64,000 nucleotides of DNA from positions 5,378 to 69,377 of the forward strand of contig DAOMOD010000001.1 of NCBI GenBank assembly GCA_035444205.1, read 5' to 3'. This DNA is from DAOMOD01 sp035444205 (lineage in GTDB: Bacteria > Pseudomonadota > Gammaproteobacteria > Xanthomonadales > BPKI01). This document shows positions 46,763 through 55,942 of this stretch, piece after piece. The translations under genes and the position numbers were made by a program. The notes under the pieces were generated by a model, which saw nothing but the letters and a program-made list of their open reading frames with translations, searched no databases and was not told the origin of the DNA. Position 1 is the first letter of the stretch, and every line of letters begins with the position of its first letter.

Positions 46763-46945
46763 TCGAAGACGATCCCGCCCAATGCGTGCTCCCCTTCTCC
46801 CGCTTGCGGGAGAGGGATGGGGAGAGGGGGTTGGCCCCGATGATCGCCAATTCGTCCCACTCGACAAGCGCGGCTGATCGAAGACGATCCCGCCCAATGC
46901 GTGCTCCCCTTCTCCCGCTTGCGGGAGAGGGATGGGGAGAGGGCA
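46716..46945. repeat. 115-bp tandem duplication of the prpC 3' end and its hairpin
   Basis: Two adjacent, essentially perfect copies (46716-46830 and 46831-46945). Each contains the last 47 bases of prpC including the stop, then CTCCCGC-TT-GCGGGAG, a 7-bp perfect hairpin of the dispersed CTCTCCC type. The second copy encodes only a non-functional gene fragment. The region 46763-47117 holds these copies plus a REP and no gene. Confidence 0.93.
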
Positions 46946-47010
46946 AGCCGGCCGCGACGATCGTTTCTACATGCCGCCGAAAAATCGCGGCCGATGGCAC
47001 GCCTCTTCGG

Positions 47011-47033
47011 GTCGCGGCTTTCGCCGCTCCTAC
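47011..47033. repeat. REP unit upstream of the KefB-like gene
   Basis: A single inverted REP (GTCGCGGCTTTCGCCGCTCC and TAC) lies between the prpC duplication and the antiporter gene. A diverged GTAGGATTCC follows at about 47066. Confidence 0.75.
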
Positions 47034-47117
47034 AGAGGTCGGCGTCGCAAACGGCGCAGCACGTTGTAGGATTCCGGCTCCTGTCGTTTTCCGGAGCCGC
47101 CGTTGACCTCGCACGGC

Positions 47118-48755
47118 ATGTACAACGAAATCGCGCTGCTGCTGATCGCCACCGCAGCCGTCGGCCTGATGGCGCTCAGACTGCGCCAGCCGGTGATCGT
47201 CGCCTACATCCTGATCGGCATCGTGGCCGGCCCCTCGGTGCTCGACTGGGTGGGTGCGCACGAGCCGATGGAGCTGCTGGCCGAGATTGGCGTCACCATC
47301 CTTTTGTTCGTGGTCGGCCTGAAACTCGACATCCACCTGGTGCGCAAGCTTGGGCCGGTGGCGCTGGCCACGGGCCTGGGGCAGCTCGCCTTCACCATCA
47401 TCATCGGCTTTTTCATCGCCATCGCGCTCGACATGGGATGGGTGCGGGCGTTGTACGTGGCGGTGGCGCTTACCTTCTCCAGCACCATCATCATCGTCAA
47501 GCTGCTCTCCGACAAGCGCGAGATCGACTCGTTGCACGGCCGCATCGCCATGGGCTTCCTGATCGTGCAGGACATCGCCGTGGTGGTGGCGATGATGGCG
47601 ATCGGAACGCAGGCGGGGGCGGGGGGCGAGACCGATTGGCTGACCCAGCTGACCGAGGTGCTGATCAAGCTGGTGGGACTGACGCTCAGCGTCGGCCTGC
47701 TGATGCGTTGGGTGCTGCCCAGGCTGCTGCACTGGATGGCGGAATCGCAGGAACTGCTGCTGATCTTCGCGGTGGCCTGGGGCACCATCCTCGCCGCTGG
47801 TGGCGAATGGCTCGGCTTCAGCAAGGAGGTTGGCGCCTTCCTGGCCGGCTTTTCGCTGGCCTCGCTGCCGTTTCGCGAGGCGATCAATGCCAGGCTCGCC
47901 AGCCTTCGCGATTTCCTGCTGCTGTTCTTCTTCGTTCACCTCGGCATGCAACTCGACATGTCGATCCTCGGCGCCGAGGTGCTCGGAGCGGTGGTGCTGT
48001 CGTTGTTCGTGCTGATCGGCAATCCGCTGATCGTCATGGCGATCATGGGTTACATGGGCTACCGCAAACGCACCGGCTTTCTTGCCGGACTGACCGTGGC
48101 GCAGATCAGCGAGTTCTCCATCATTTTCGTCGCCATGGGTGTAGGCATCGGTCACGTCGACCAGGCCGCACTCGGACTGGTGACGCTGGTGGGTCTCATC
48201 ACCATTACGCTCAGCACCTACATGATTCTCTATTCGCACAGGCTCTACACGCTGTGCGAGCCGTGGCTCGGGATCTTCGAGCGCGACGATCCATTCCGCG
48301 AGAAGGCCATGGACGACCGGCCACGCAGCGCAGACGTCATCGTCGTCGGCATGGGGCGTTATGGCTGTCGTCTGGCACAACGGCTGTGCGAGGGCGAATT
48401 GCAGGTGGTCGGGGTCGATTTCGATCCGGAAGTGCTGGCGCGCAATCGCGGCCGAAGCATCCAGGTGCTGTTCGGCGATGCCGAGGACGATGAGTTCGTG
48501 GCACACCTTCCGCTCGCCACGGCACGCTGGGTGGTCAGCACGATGCGCGATATCGAACTCGATATCAGTCTGATCAAGTCGCTGCGCCGCCACGGTTTCC
48601 GCGGCAAGGTAGCCGCCACGGCGCAGCGCACCGAAGACGGTCGCCGGCTGCTTGAGGCCGGCGCCGACGAGATCCTGCTGCCCTTCGATGACGCCGCCGA
48701 CTATGCGGCGCGTCGCGTGGCGCAAGCCATGCAGTCCATGGAGAAGCCGACATGA
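47118..48755 (+). CDS. CPA2-type K+/H+ antiporter with RCK/TrkA-N domain (KefB/YbaL-like)
   Basis: 545 residues from the ATG at 47118; an in-frame TTG at 47103 after a GGAG would add five residues. Twelve or so transmembrane segments (LRQPVIVAYILIGIVAGPSVL to about residue 385) carry the Na+/H+ exchanger fold; the cytoplasmic C-terminal domain begins VIVVGMGRYGCRLAQRL, a NAD(H)-binding TrkA-N fold. It probably exports K+ or exchanges cations for protons. Its stop overlaps the start of the stress protein gene by 4 bases. Confidence 0.9.
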   Translation: MYNEIALLLIATAAVGLMALRLRQPVIVAYILIGIVAGPSVLDWVGAHEPMELLAEIGVTILLFVVGLKLDIHLVRKLGPVALATGLGQLAFTIIIGFFIAIALDMGWVRALYVAVALTFSSTIIIVKLLSDKREIDSLHGRIAMGFLIVQDIAVVVAMMAIGTQAGAGGETDWLTQLTEVLIKLVGLTLSVGLLMRWVLPRLLHWMAESQELLLIFAVAWGTILAAGGEWLGFSKEVGAFLAGFSLASLPFREAINARLASLRDFLLLFFFVHLGMQLDMSILGAEVLGAVVLSLFVLIGNPLIVMAIMGYMGYRKRTGFLAGLTVAQISEFSIIFVAMGVGIGHVDQAALGLVTLVGLITITLSTYMILYSHRLYTLCEPWLGIFERDDPFREKAMDDRPRSADVIVVGMGRYGCRLAQRLCEGELQVVGVDFDPEVLARNRGRSIQVLFGDAEDDEFVAHLPLATARWVVSTMRDIELDISLIKSLRRHGFRGKVAATAQRTEDGRRLLEAGADEILLPFDDAADYAARRVAQAMQSMEKPT

Positions 48756-49663
48756 ACCCGAAGCCAGGCGCGATTCTGGTAGCCACGGATTTCTCCGACG
48801 CCGCGGCGCTGGCGGCACAGCGCGCGGCGGTGTTGGCCACGGAACTGGCTGCCACCCTGGTATTGGTGCACGCCATCAGCGCGCCGGCATGGAGCGACCA
48901 GGCGCTTGGCGCGCCGCGCGTTCCCGTGGTCGCCGGACATCTGCGTGCGGCGATCGAGGCGGCGCTGAGCGAGCAACGCGACCGCGTCGCCGCACGGACT
49001 GACGCGACTGTGGAGCATGTCCTGGTGGATGGTCCGTTGCACCGGAGCCTGCCTTTGCTGGTGCAGGATACCGGCGCCGAGTGGCTGGTACTGGGGGCGG
49101 GTGGCGAAAGCGCCGCACGCGGGCTGCTGCTCGGTTCCACTGCCGACCGTGTGCTGCGCGTCGCGCCGATCCCGGTGCTGCTGGTGCGAACGCCATGCGA
49201 GGGCCCCTACCGGCGCGTGGCCCTGGCGACCGATTTCTCCGCGGGCGCGGAGCGGGCCGCCCTCCACGGGCTGCGGCTGGCGGGGAAAGCTCAGCGGCTG
49301 CTGGTGCACGTCGACGAGCGTCTGTATGAATCGACGCTGGCCTATGCCGGCGCTTCCGCGGAAACCATCGAGGACTACCGACGCACCTCGGCGATCGAGA
49401 GCATGCAGCAGCTCGAAAGCGTGGCGGAACGCCTTGCGGCCCATGATGGCGAGGTGGTGCCGGTATTGCGCGAGGGCCGCGCAGGCGCCGCCCTGCAAGC
49501 GCTGGTCGACGAGGCAGGAATCGATCTCCTGGTGATCGGCAGGCACGGTCGCTCGCGTCTGGAAGCGGCACTGCTCGGCAGCACCGGCCGGTTCGCCACA
49601 TCAGCCTTGCGCTGCGACGTCCTGGTGGGCTGCGACGAAGGAAGCGCACCGATAGGCGGATGA
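48752..49663 (+). CDS. Tandem universal stress protein
   Basis: 303 residues, two UspA domains (about 1-145 and 150-290). The first starts AILVATDFSDAA, the second VALATDFSAGAERAALHG, and the ATP-binding GRHGRSRLEAALLGSTG motif is complete in the second half only (the first has AGGESAARGLLLGSTADR). Coupled to the upstream antiporter gene by an ATGA overlap, which suggests a regulatory role near that protein; Usp partners are known for several transporters, but this is inference. Confidence 0.93.
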   Translation: MNPKPGAILVATDFSDAAALAAQRAAVLATELAATLVLVHAISAPAWSDQALGAPRVPVVAGHLRAAIEAALSEQRDRVAARTDATVEHVLVDGPLHRSLPLLVQDTGAEWLVLGAGGESAARGLLLGSTADRVLRVAPIPVLLVRTPCEGPYRRVALATDFSAGAERAALHGLRLAGKAQRLLVHVDERLYESTLAYAGASAETIEDYRRTSAIESMQQLESVAERLAAHDGEVVPVLREGRAGAALQALVDEAGIDLLVIGRHGRSRLEAALLGSTGRFATSALRCDVLVGCDEGSAPIGG

Positions 49664-49770
49664 CCCGATGCTCCGGGAGGCAACCCCGATCCGTCTCGGG
49701 AATGCGATGATAGAGCCTTGGCCGAGTGCGCAGGACAGGGGGCGCGCCACGCGAAGCGGGAGAGACCCTG

Positions 49771-50619
49771 GTGACCATTGAAGCTCAACGGGCCGATGGA
49801 TTGCCGATGCCGGCAGTCGGACAGGCCTTCAGCGCGCTTGAAGATGGCGTGCACAAGGTGGTCGTGACCGCCGATGGCGAAGCCAGGCACTGGCGGGTCA
49901 AGGTGCGGCGCGACGCACCGGAGGATTTTTTCGCTGCCGAGGCCGCGGGTCTTGATGCGCTGCGTGAAGCCGGCGTGCTGCGGGTTCCCGAAGTCTTCGA
50001 GGTGGATCGACACTACATCGCGCTGGAGGATCTCGGCAACGGTCGTGCCAGTGAACTGGACTGGGCGCGTGCTGGCGCCGGGCTGGCGCGCATGCATGGC
50101 GCCGGCGGTGATGCCTTCGGGTTTGCACAGGACGGCTATTGCGGCGATTCGCCGCAACCGAATGCCTGGACTGCCGACGGTAACGCGTTCTTTGCCGAGC
50201 ACCGCCTGGGCCACCAGGCACGGCTGGCCGTGCGGCGCGGTTTGCTGGGGCACGCCGACGCGGAGCGGATCGAGATGCTCGGCGCGCGCCTTGCCGAGCT
50301 GGTGCCGCCCACGTCCGCCGTGCTGGTGCATGGCGACCTGTGGAGCGGCAACCTGCACGCCTGCAGCAGCGGCGAACTGGCCCTGATCGATGGCGGTGCG
50401 GTGCATTTCGGCTGGGCCGAGGCCGACCTCGCCATGTTGATTCTGTTCGGCGAGCCGCCCAAGGCGTTTTTTGACGCCTACCGGGAGGCCTCGGGCGTCG
50501 ACGCCGACTGGCGCGAGCGAGCGCCGATCTACAACCTGTACCACCTGCTCAACCATCTCAACCTGTTCGGCGAGAGCTATCTCGGATCGGTGCGCGGGGT
50601 GCTCGACCGATTTGCCTGA
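49771..50619 (+). CDS. Fructosamine kinase family protein
   Basis: 282 residues from a GTG at 49771 with GGGAGAG just upstream; an earlier GTG at 49726 would add 15 residues. The kinase-like motifs are WRVKVRRDAPEDFFAAEAAGLDALREAG, EDLGNGRASELDW, VLVHGDLWSGNLH (catalytic loop) and LIDGGAVHFGWAEADLAM. Such kinases phosphorylate ketosamines such as fructosamines, or repair glycated proteins. Its N-terminal Gly-rich loop is unusual, FSALEDGVHKV in place of GGS, so its substrate may differ. It is close to the convergent secreted-protein gene. Confidence 0.88.
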   Translation: MTIEAQRADGLPMPAVGQAFSALEDGVHKVVVTADGEARHWRVKVRRDAPEDFFAAEAAGLDALREAGVLRVPEVFEVDRHYIALEDLGNGRASELDWARAGAGLARMHGAGGDAFGFAQDGYCGDSPQPNAWTADGNAFFAEHRLGHQARLAVRRGLLGHADAERIEMLGARLAELVPPTSAVLVHGDLWSGNLHACSSGELALIDGGAVHFGWAEADLAMLILFGEPPKAFFDAYREASGVDADWRERAPIYNLYHLLNHLNLFGESYLGSVRGVLDRFA

Positions 50620-50629
50620 CAACCCCGTG

Positions 50630-51724
50630 TCAGTCGCGGCAGACGTCCACCGGCACCAGGGCCCGCAGGTTCATCGACCCGACACGCCCATTGACCTCAT
50701 AGTCAGCAACGGCGGTGGTGCATCCCGTGAACTCGATGACCATGCGCCCCGCTGGCAGCAGCTCGAAGGGCCCCGCCTGTCCGAAGATCCCGCCCGCGCT
50801 TGACGCCACTGCGAGCTCGGCGCGTAGCCCGTCGAAGGCGACGCCGCTGCACTCGGTCGTGCCTGGCTCGGCGCAACTGTCGAGGATGTACCAGGTGGGT
50901 TGGCCCGACTCGTCGTACGTATACCAGGTGGCGAACAGCCGGTCCTCCCCGCGCACCGGATGCAGACCCAGGCCCTGGCCGGGAACGTCGGGGTCGAACC
51001 AACTTCCCGTGAAAGGGAAGACCAAGGGTGGCTCGTCGGCGGTGGCGCCAGCGCCAAGGAACTCGATGCGGGTGCGTGAGGTGTTGCTGTCGGCACCGGC
51101 CTCTCGACTCAGGGTCCACTGCAGCCGAAAGCGCGCACCGTCCTCGAAACTGCCGCGGGCATGGATATGCAGGAGCGGCTGCTCGTTGCTCTGGCTGGGG
51201 CGGAGCAGTTCGTCATAGAAGTCGGCCTGGCCAGTTCGCAGCGATTCGAGCCCGCGCAGTTCACCGATGGTGAGGTGTCCGTCGCTGATGGCTGCAAGGA
51301 ACTCGGCGTGGCGGACGAACCAGACCGGGACCGCACCGTTGCCGGTGAGACGCGAATGCACAGGGGCGGGATCCACGCCCGGCGCGTTCTGCCAAAGCTC
51401 GAAGCCGCCCAGCCCATTCAGCGGGCAGCTGAACGCACCGGGCACGTCGAACACATCGAGCAGGTTGAAGTTCTCGGGGACGCACGACTCCTGGCGGTAA
51501 ACAACGATGGCGGCCCATTCATGGTTGTGCGGGACAATCTGAGGATCGACCGAGGGGAACTCGATGCGCATATAGAATGGCGGCCCAACGGTCTCGTCCG
51601 GGATGCTCAGCCTCAGTTCCGCCCGTGCCCCGTCGACGCCGGGCAGAATGATGGCGAGCAGCCCGAGCAAGCCCAGAGGACGGCGCCACCCGGAGCAGCG
51701 TTCATGTGATCTTCGGTCTTTCAT
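50630..51724 (-). CDS. Secreted hypothetical protein with GSWF-type domain
   Basis: 364 residues from ATG at 51724. Signal peptide (GLLGLLAIILPGVDGARA, cleavage about residue 35). The first half is a CHRD-like region (GELRGLESLRTGQADFYDEL, LLHIHARG). The C-terminal third contains FTGSWFDPDVPGQGLGLHPV and TWYTYDESGQPTWYIL, matching the repeats in the protease at 27881-30520. Function unknown. It faces, head to head, a ToxR-like regulator 169 bases away. Confidence 0.82.
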   Translation of the reverse strand: MKDRRSHERCSGWRRPLGLLGLLAIILPGVDGARAELRLSIPDETVGPPFYMRIEFPSVDPQIVPHNHEWAAIVVYRQESCVPENFNLLDVFDVPGAFSCPLNGLGGFELWQNAPGVDPAPVHSRLTGNGAVPVWFVRHAEFLAAISDGHLTIGELRGLESLRTGQADFYDELLRPSQSNEQPLLHIHARGSFEDGARFRLQWTLSREAGADSNTSRTRIEFLGAGATADEPPLVFPFTGSWFDPDVPGQGLGLHPVRGEDRLFATWYTYDESGQPTWYILDSCAEPGTTECSGVAFDGLRAELAVASSAGGIFGQAGPFELLPAGRMVIEFTGCTTAVADYEVNGRVGSMNLRALVPVDVCRD

Positions 51725-51893
51725 GAGAAATCCTCCTGGGCAGTGGCGATGTCCTTGGCAGGACGGCCCGTCCAGTCTCCTGCGCCCCGCTCGCACCGTC
51801 CTTAGCTCCTGGTCAGAGCCTGATCAGAAAAATCTCACTTCGCCAGCGCCGGTTTGGATAGGATGGGCCGCCCGGAGGACAGGGCGTGGTACC

Positions 51894-53624
51894 TTGAATT
51901 TCCTGCTGCGCTTCGGTGAATTCGAACTGGATACGTCCAGCCACACGCTACGGCGGCGTGGACAAGCGGTGCCGTTGCCGCCGAAGGCAGTGGACGCCCT
52001 TGAGATTCTGTTCAGCGAGCCGGGGAGGGTATTCTCGCGCCCGGAGCTCATCGAGGCGCTGTGGCCGGGCCGTGTCATTGAGGAGCAGGGACTGACGCAG
52101 CTCGTCTACCTGCTGCGCAGGGCGCTGGGGAAACGCCCCGGAGGTACGCACTGGATCGCCACTCTGCCCAAACGCGGCTACCGATTCGACGGAGAAGTGC
52201 GGCGTCTTGCGCGGATGCCGCTGGCGCGTCCTGCGGACGGGCGGACGCGCAGTGTTGCGGTATGGCCGATCGAGGAACTCGCTGGCGTCGAGCCGGGAAG
52301 CGGATTCGCATTCGCCGACGCCGTGGCCGCGGTGCTCGCGCGACGCCCGGAACTGGTGGTGCGGCCGCTTGCTGCGATGAGCGGAGTGCTCTCGGAACCG
52401 CTCGATCCGCGTGACGGCATGAGCCGGGCGGGAGTCGAGATGCTGGTCGAGGGCAGCATCCGCCTGGTCGACAGCCGACTGTGTGTGACCATCAGGCTGT
52501 GGACGGCCGGACACGACCGATCGGTATGGTCGCATGAGATCGAAGGATCGGTGGACGCGCTGGCTGATATCGAGGACGCCGCATGCGAGGCGCTGCTCGG
52601 AAAGCTCGGCTTGACGCCTGCCGGGTCCGGGGCCGCCGTGTCCCGTGCCCACCGCACGCTCGACCCGGCCGTTCGCGCCCATGTGCTTCGCAGCCGACAC
52701 CTGTGGAACCTCTGGACGCCGTCCGCATGGCGGTCGTCCATCACCGAGGCGCGTGCCGCGCTGGCGCTCGATCCCGGCCATGCCGAAGCTCGCTGCTGGT
52801 GGGCCATGTCGCTGACCGGGCTGGCGATTACCGGGCAGGAGCCCGCTGACGAGACGTTCCGGTTTGCCCGTATCCTGCTGCATGAAGCGGGGCGGATCGA
52901 CCCCGATCTGGATCGTGTCTGGGAGGGGCTGGCAGCGGTCGCGCTGTTCCACGACTGGGATCCCGCCACCGCGATGGACCACCTGCGCCGCAGCATCACC
53001 TTTCATCCCGGCAACGCCGCGGCGCGCGACCTTTACGCCCTCGCCCTTGCGGCCAGCGGCGACCTCGATCAGGCCATCGTCGAGATGGACGCCGCCCACG
53101 AGATCGATTTCCTGCTGCCGATCACCGCCACGGACGCGGCTTGGCTGCGCTACTTCGCGCGCCACTACGATGCGGCCGAGGCCGGATTGCGCGGCGTGCT
53201 CGCCATCCATCCGCATTTTGCGCATGCACGCCTTTACCTTGGCATCGTGCTGGCCCGGCAGGGTCGCGGGGTTGAGTCGGAGCTGGAAATCCTGCGCGGG
53301 CTCGGGGACTGCGGGCGCGCGCCGGAAACCTCGTCCGAACTGGCGCTGGCGCTGGTGGTGCAGGGGCGTAACGAGGCCGCCGAGCGCATCTTCGCAGCGC
53401 TGGTTCACAAGGGCGGCCGGGAACACGTCGATCCCTGCGAGCCGATGTCGGTTTGTCTGGCGCTCAACCGGCTCGACGAGGCCATGGACTGGCTTGAGCG
53501 GGCACGCCGCACGCGCTCGCGCCCGGTGATCTACATCCTGGTCGATCCGCTGTTCGACCCGCTGCGCGAGCGCCAGGATTTTCAGGACCTGGTCCGCAGG
53601 GTCTTTCCGCACCGGCTCGGCTGA
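51894..53624 (+). CDS. Winged-helix (ToxR/CadC-type) protein with TPR repeats
   Basis: 576 residues if it starts at the TTG at 51894, which begins just before the DNA-binding domain; there is no better ATG in frame. An OmpR/ToxR-type winged helix spans about residues 1-100 (PPKAVDALEILFSEPGRVFS, HWIATLPKRGYRFDG). No transmembrane helix is visible. A middle domain (RSVAVWPIEELAG ... LVEGSIRLVDSRLCVTIRL) resembles the adenylate-cyclase-like TolB_N region of such regulators, followed by several TPRs (ARAALALDPGHAEARCWW, AAARDLYALALAASGDLD). It probably regulates the divergent secreted protein; signal unknown. Confidence 0.82.
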   Translation: MNFLLRFGEFELDTSSHTLRRRGQAVPLPPKAVDALEILFSEPGRVFSRPELIEALWPGRVIEEQGLTQLVYLLRRALGKRPGGTHWIATLPKRGYRFDGEVRRLARMPLARPADGRTRSVAVWPIEELAGVEPGSGFAFADAVAAVLARRPELVVRPLAAMSGVLSEPLDPRDGMSRAGVEMLVEGSIRLVDSRLCVTIRLWTAGHDRSVWSHEIEGSVDALADIEDAACEALLGKLGLTPAGSGAAVSRAHRTLDPAVRAHVLRSRHLWNLWTPSAWRSSITEARAALALDPGHAEARCWWAMSLTGLAITGQEPADETFRFARILLHEAGRIDPDLDRVWEGLAAVALFHDWDPATAMDHLRRSITFHPGNAAARDLYALALAASGDLDQAIVEMDAAHEIDFLLPITATDAAWLRYFARHYDAAEAGLRGVLAIHPHFAHARLYLGIVLARQGRGVESELEILRGLGDCGRAPETSSELALALVVQGRNEAAERIFAALVHKGGREHVDPCEPMSVCLALNRLDEAMDWLERARRTRSRPVIYILVDPLFDPLRERQDFQDLVRRVFPHRLG

Positions 53625-53808
53625 CACGAAGCGCAGCAGCTCGGTCACATGGAAGGAACTGCTGCCGCAGGTGCTGGTCCGCGGGCGACTGTAGCCGGGG
53701 AACCTGCACGGCGGCGACGACAGGCTGGCCCTGACCGGCTGGGGTACTGCTCTCGGCCGAGGGATCTCCCAAGAAAGCTCGGTTTTCTTCCTACTCTCCG
53801 ATTTCTGT

Positions 53809-54483
53809 CTACCGTCCCGGCGTATCGCCCCACAGGATCTTGTGCAACTGCACCTGGAAGCGCACCGGCAGGCGTTCGGCGAGGATCCAGTCGGCGAGCG
53901 TGGCGGGATCGATCTGGCCGTGGCTGGGCGAGAACAGGATGGGGCAGCGCGCGGCGAGGTCGTGCTCGGAGATCCGCTCGCGTGCCCAGTCGAAGTCGCT
54001 GCGGTCGCAAATGACGAACTTGATCTGATCGCGTGCAGTGAGAAGGGCGAGGTTGTCCCAGCGGTTGCGGGCCATTTCGCCTGAGCCTGGCGTCTTGATG
54101 TCGACCACCCGGTGTACGCGTGGATCGACCGCGCTGATGTCGATGGCGCCGCTGGTTTCCAGCGACACATCGTAGCCGGCATCGCACAGCGCGGTGAGCA
54201 GGTTGAGACAGCGCTTCTGCGCCAGCGGCTCACCGCCGGTGACGCAGACATGGCGGCAGTCGTATCCGGCGACCCGGGCAAGGATGGCGTCGAGACCCAT
54301 CCAGTCGCCGCCCTCGAAGGCGTAGGCGGTGTCGCAGTAGACGCAGCGCAACGGGCAGCCGGTCAGGCGAACGAACACGGTGGGCCAGCCGACGCTGTCG
54401 GCCTCGCCCTGCAGGGAGTGGAAGATTTCGGTGATACGCAGCCGCGTTTCCGCGGCTGGCGTCGTTTCAGCGGTGGCGGCCAT
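53809..54483 (-). CDS. queE: 7-carboxy-7-deazaguanine synthase QueE
   Basis: 224 residues. The radical-SAM cluster motif CPLRCVYC (Cys43, Cys47, Cys50) is the CxxxCxxC form; FHSLQGEADSVGWPTVFVRL and TGGEPLAQKRCLNLL are conserved. It makes the deazapurine precursor of queuosine from 6-carboxy-tetrahydropterin. It is 10 bases from cpoB, as in relatives. 53625-53808, between it and the convergent regulator, has no visible feature. Confidence 0.97.
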   Translation of the reverse strand: MAATAETTPAAETRLRITEIFHSLQGEADSVGWPTVFVRLTGCPLRCVYCDTAYAFEGGDWMGLDAILARVAGYDCRHVCVTGGEPLAQKRCLNLLTALCDAGYDVSLETSGAIDISAVDPRVHRVVDIKTPGSGEMARNRWDNLALLTARDQIKFVICDRSDFDWARERISEHDLAARCPILFSPSHGQIDPATLADWILAERLPVRFQVQLHKILWGDTPGR

Positions 54484-54493
54484 GGGGCCGGTG

Positions 54494-55366
54494 TTACTGA
54501 CGCGTCTCGAGACGCAGTGCGCGCAGGCGGCCCTGGGCGAGGCGGGCGACGGTGGTATCCGGGTAGCGTTCCACCACCTGGTTCAGCACGCGCTCGGCAT
54601 CCTCCCATTCACGCAGCTCGTAGTGGCAATAGCCGATCTTGAGCAGGGCGTCGGAGACCTTGGCGCTTCGTGGAAAACGATCGATCAACTGGCGGAAGGT
54701 GTCGAGCGCCACCCGGTAGTTCTGGGTCACGTAGTAGGACTCGCCCAGCCAGTACTGCGCATTGTCGGCGAACTGCCCGTCCGGGAACTGCTCCAGGAAA
54801 CCCTGGAAGCGGCGCGCCGATTCGGCGTAGCGGCCGTCCTTCAGCGCCTGGAAGGCCTGGTCGTAGGCACGACGCTCGTCGGCCGGGTCGGCCATGATCT
54901 GCGCAGGTGCCTGGTCGGGCGCCGTCAGGGGCTCGCTGCGGATGTCCGCATCGATGTCCGGTCGGATCTCGGGTGCTTCCATGGTGAGCTGCCCGGGCAG
55001 CCGCGGCTCGACATCCATGGGCGCTTCGCCCGACACCTCCGGCGCACGGCCTTCGATGCGGCCGATGCGGGTATCGAGATCGATGTACTGTTCGCGCTGG
55101 CGCCGTTTCAAGCCCTCGATCTCGAAAGCCTGCTGCTCGATCAGGCCGCGCAGCGCCTGGATCTCGGTCTGCAGTTCCTGGATGCGGTTCAGCAGCTCCA
55201 GGTTGGACTGGGCGCCATGGCCACCCTGTGCCTGCTGCTCCAGGCGCTGCACGCGCTCGGCCAGGCTGAGGCGGCTGCCCGACTGGGCGTCGACCGGAGC
55301 GGAAAAGGTCGCGGCGGCAAGAGCCGCCGCGACCGACATGGCGAGAACGGTGGAACTGCGGACCAT
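54494..55366 (-). CDS. cpoB: Tol-Pal cell-division coordinator CpoB (YbgF)
   Basis: 290 residues from ATG at 55366. Signal peptide (ending PVDAQ), then a coiled coil (about residues 35-95: LAERVQRLEQQA, QELQTEIQALRGLIEQQA) for trimerisation and a C-terminal TPR domain (about 165-285: AYDQAFQALKDGRYAESARR, WLGESYYVTQNYRVAL, KIGYCHYELREWEDAERVL). CpoB couples PBP1B activity with Tol-Pal constriction. Start overlaps the pal stop by one base. Confidence 0.96.
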   Translation of the reverse strand: MVRSSTVLAMSVAAALAAATFSAPVDAQSGSRLSLAERVQRLEQQAQGGHGAQSNLELLNRIQELQTEIQALRGLIEQQAFEIEGLKRRQREQYIDLDTRIGRIEGRAPEVSGEAPMDVEPRLPGQLTMEAPEIRPDIDADIRSEPLTAPDQAPAQIMADPADERRAYDQAFQALKDGRYAESARRFQGFLEQFPDGQFADNAQYWLGESYYVTQNYRVALDTFRQLIDRFPRSAKVSDALLKIGYCHYELREWEDAERVLNQVVERYPDTTVARLAQGRLRALRLETRQ

Positions 55367-55875
55367 CACCGTGTGTAGATGATCTCGACGCGGCGGTTGC
55401 GCTGCCAGCAGTCCTCGTTGGACTGCGTGCACACCGGACGCTCCTCGCCGTAGCTGACCACATTGAGCTGGCCGCCTCCGCCACCCTGCGCGCGCAGGGC
55501 CGAACCGACCGCATTGCCGCGGCGCTCGCCCAGGCCCAGGTTGTACTCGCGCGAACCGCGCTCGTCGCAATGGCCCTCGAGGGTCACCTGGGCAGCGGGG
55601 ACATCACGCAGGAACTTGGCATGGCAGGCGATGATGCGGGCGAACTCCGGACGGATCACGCTCTGGTCGAAGTCGAAGTAGACCACGCGCTGGCGCAGGC
55701 AGGAGTCGGTTTCCAGGTCGCCCCAGTCGTAGACATCGGACGGCCGTACCGGCTGCACGATGGGCTCCGGGCGCACCGGTTCCGGTTCGTCCGCCGGTGG
55801 GGTCTTCGTGGTCTTGCAGGCGGCCAACGTGACGCACAGGGCAGCGGCCAGGATGACGCGCAGGCTGATGTTCAT
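55366..55875 (-). CDS. pal: Peptidoglycan-associated lipoprotein Pal
   Basis: 169 residues from ATG at 55875. Lipoprotein signal with lipobox LAAC near residue 20. The OmpA-like domain includes VVYFDFDQSVIRPEF, TLEGHCDERGSREYNLGLGERRGNAV and the final NRRVEIIY, which binds diaminopimelate of peptidoglycan. It tethers the outer membrane to the wall as part of Tol-Pal. Confidence 0.98.
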   Translation of the reverse strand: MNISLRVILAAALCVTLAACKTTKTPPADEPEPVRPEPIVQPVRPSDVYDWGDLETDSCLRQRVVYFDFDQSVIRPEFARIIACHAKFLRDVPAAQVTLEGHCDERGSREYNLGLGERRGNAVGSALRAQGGGGGQLNVVSYGEERPVCTQSNEDCWQRNRRVEIIYTR

Positions 55876-55942
55876 GATAGGTAGTCCTTCGATGCTCGGT
55901 CGGGTTGTGGTTTTCGGGTTGGAACGTGTGCGGCCAGTGCGG

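Noticed and set aside
46831..46945. A second small gene after prpC
   Set aside because: It is an exact copy of the prpC tail without a start signal.
53625..53808. Possible gene remnant between the TPR regulator and queE
   Set aside because: No open frame with family likeness; no start or repeats visible.
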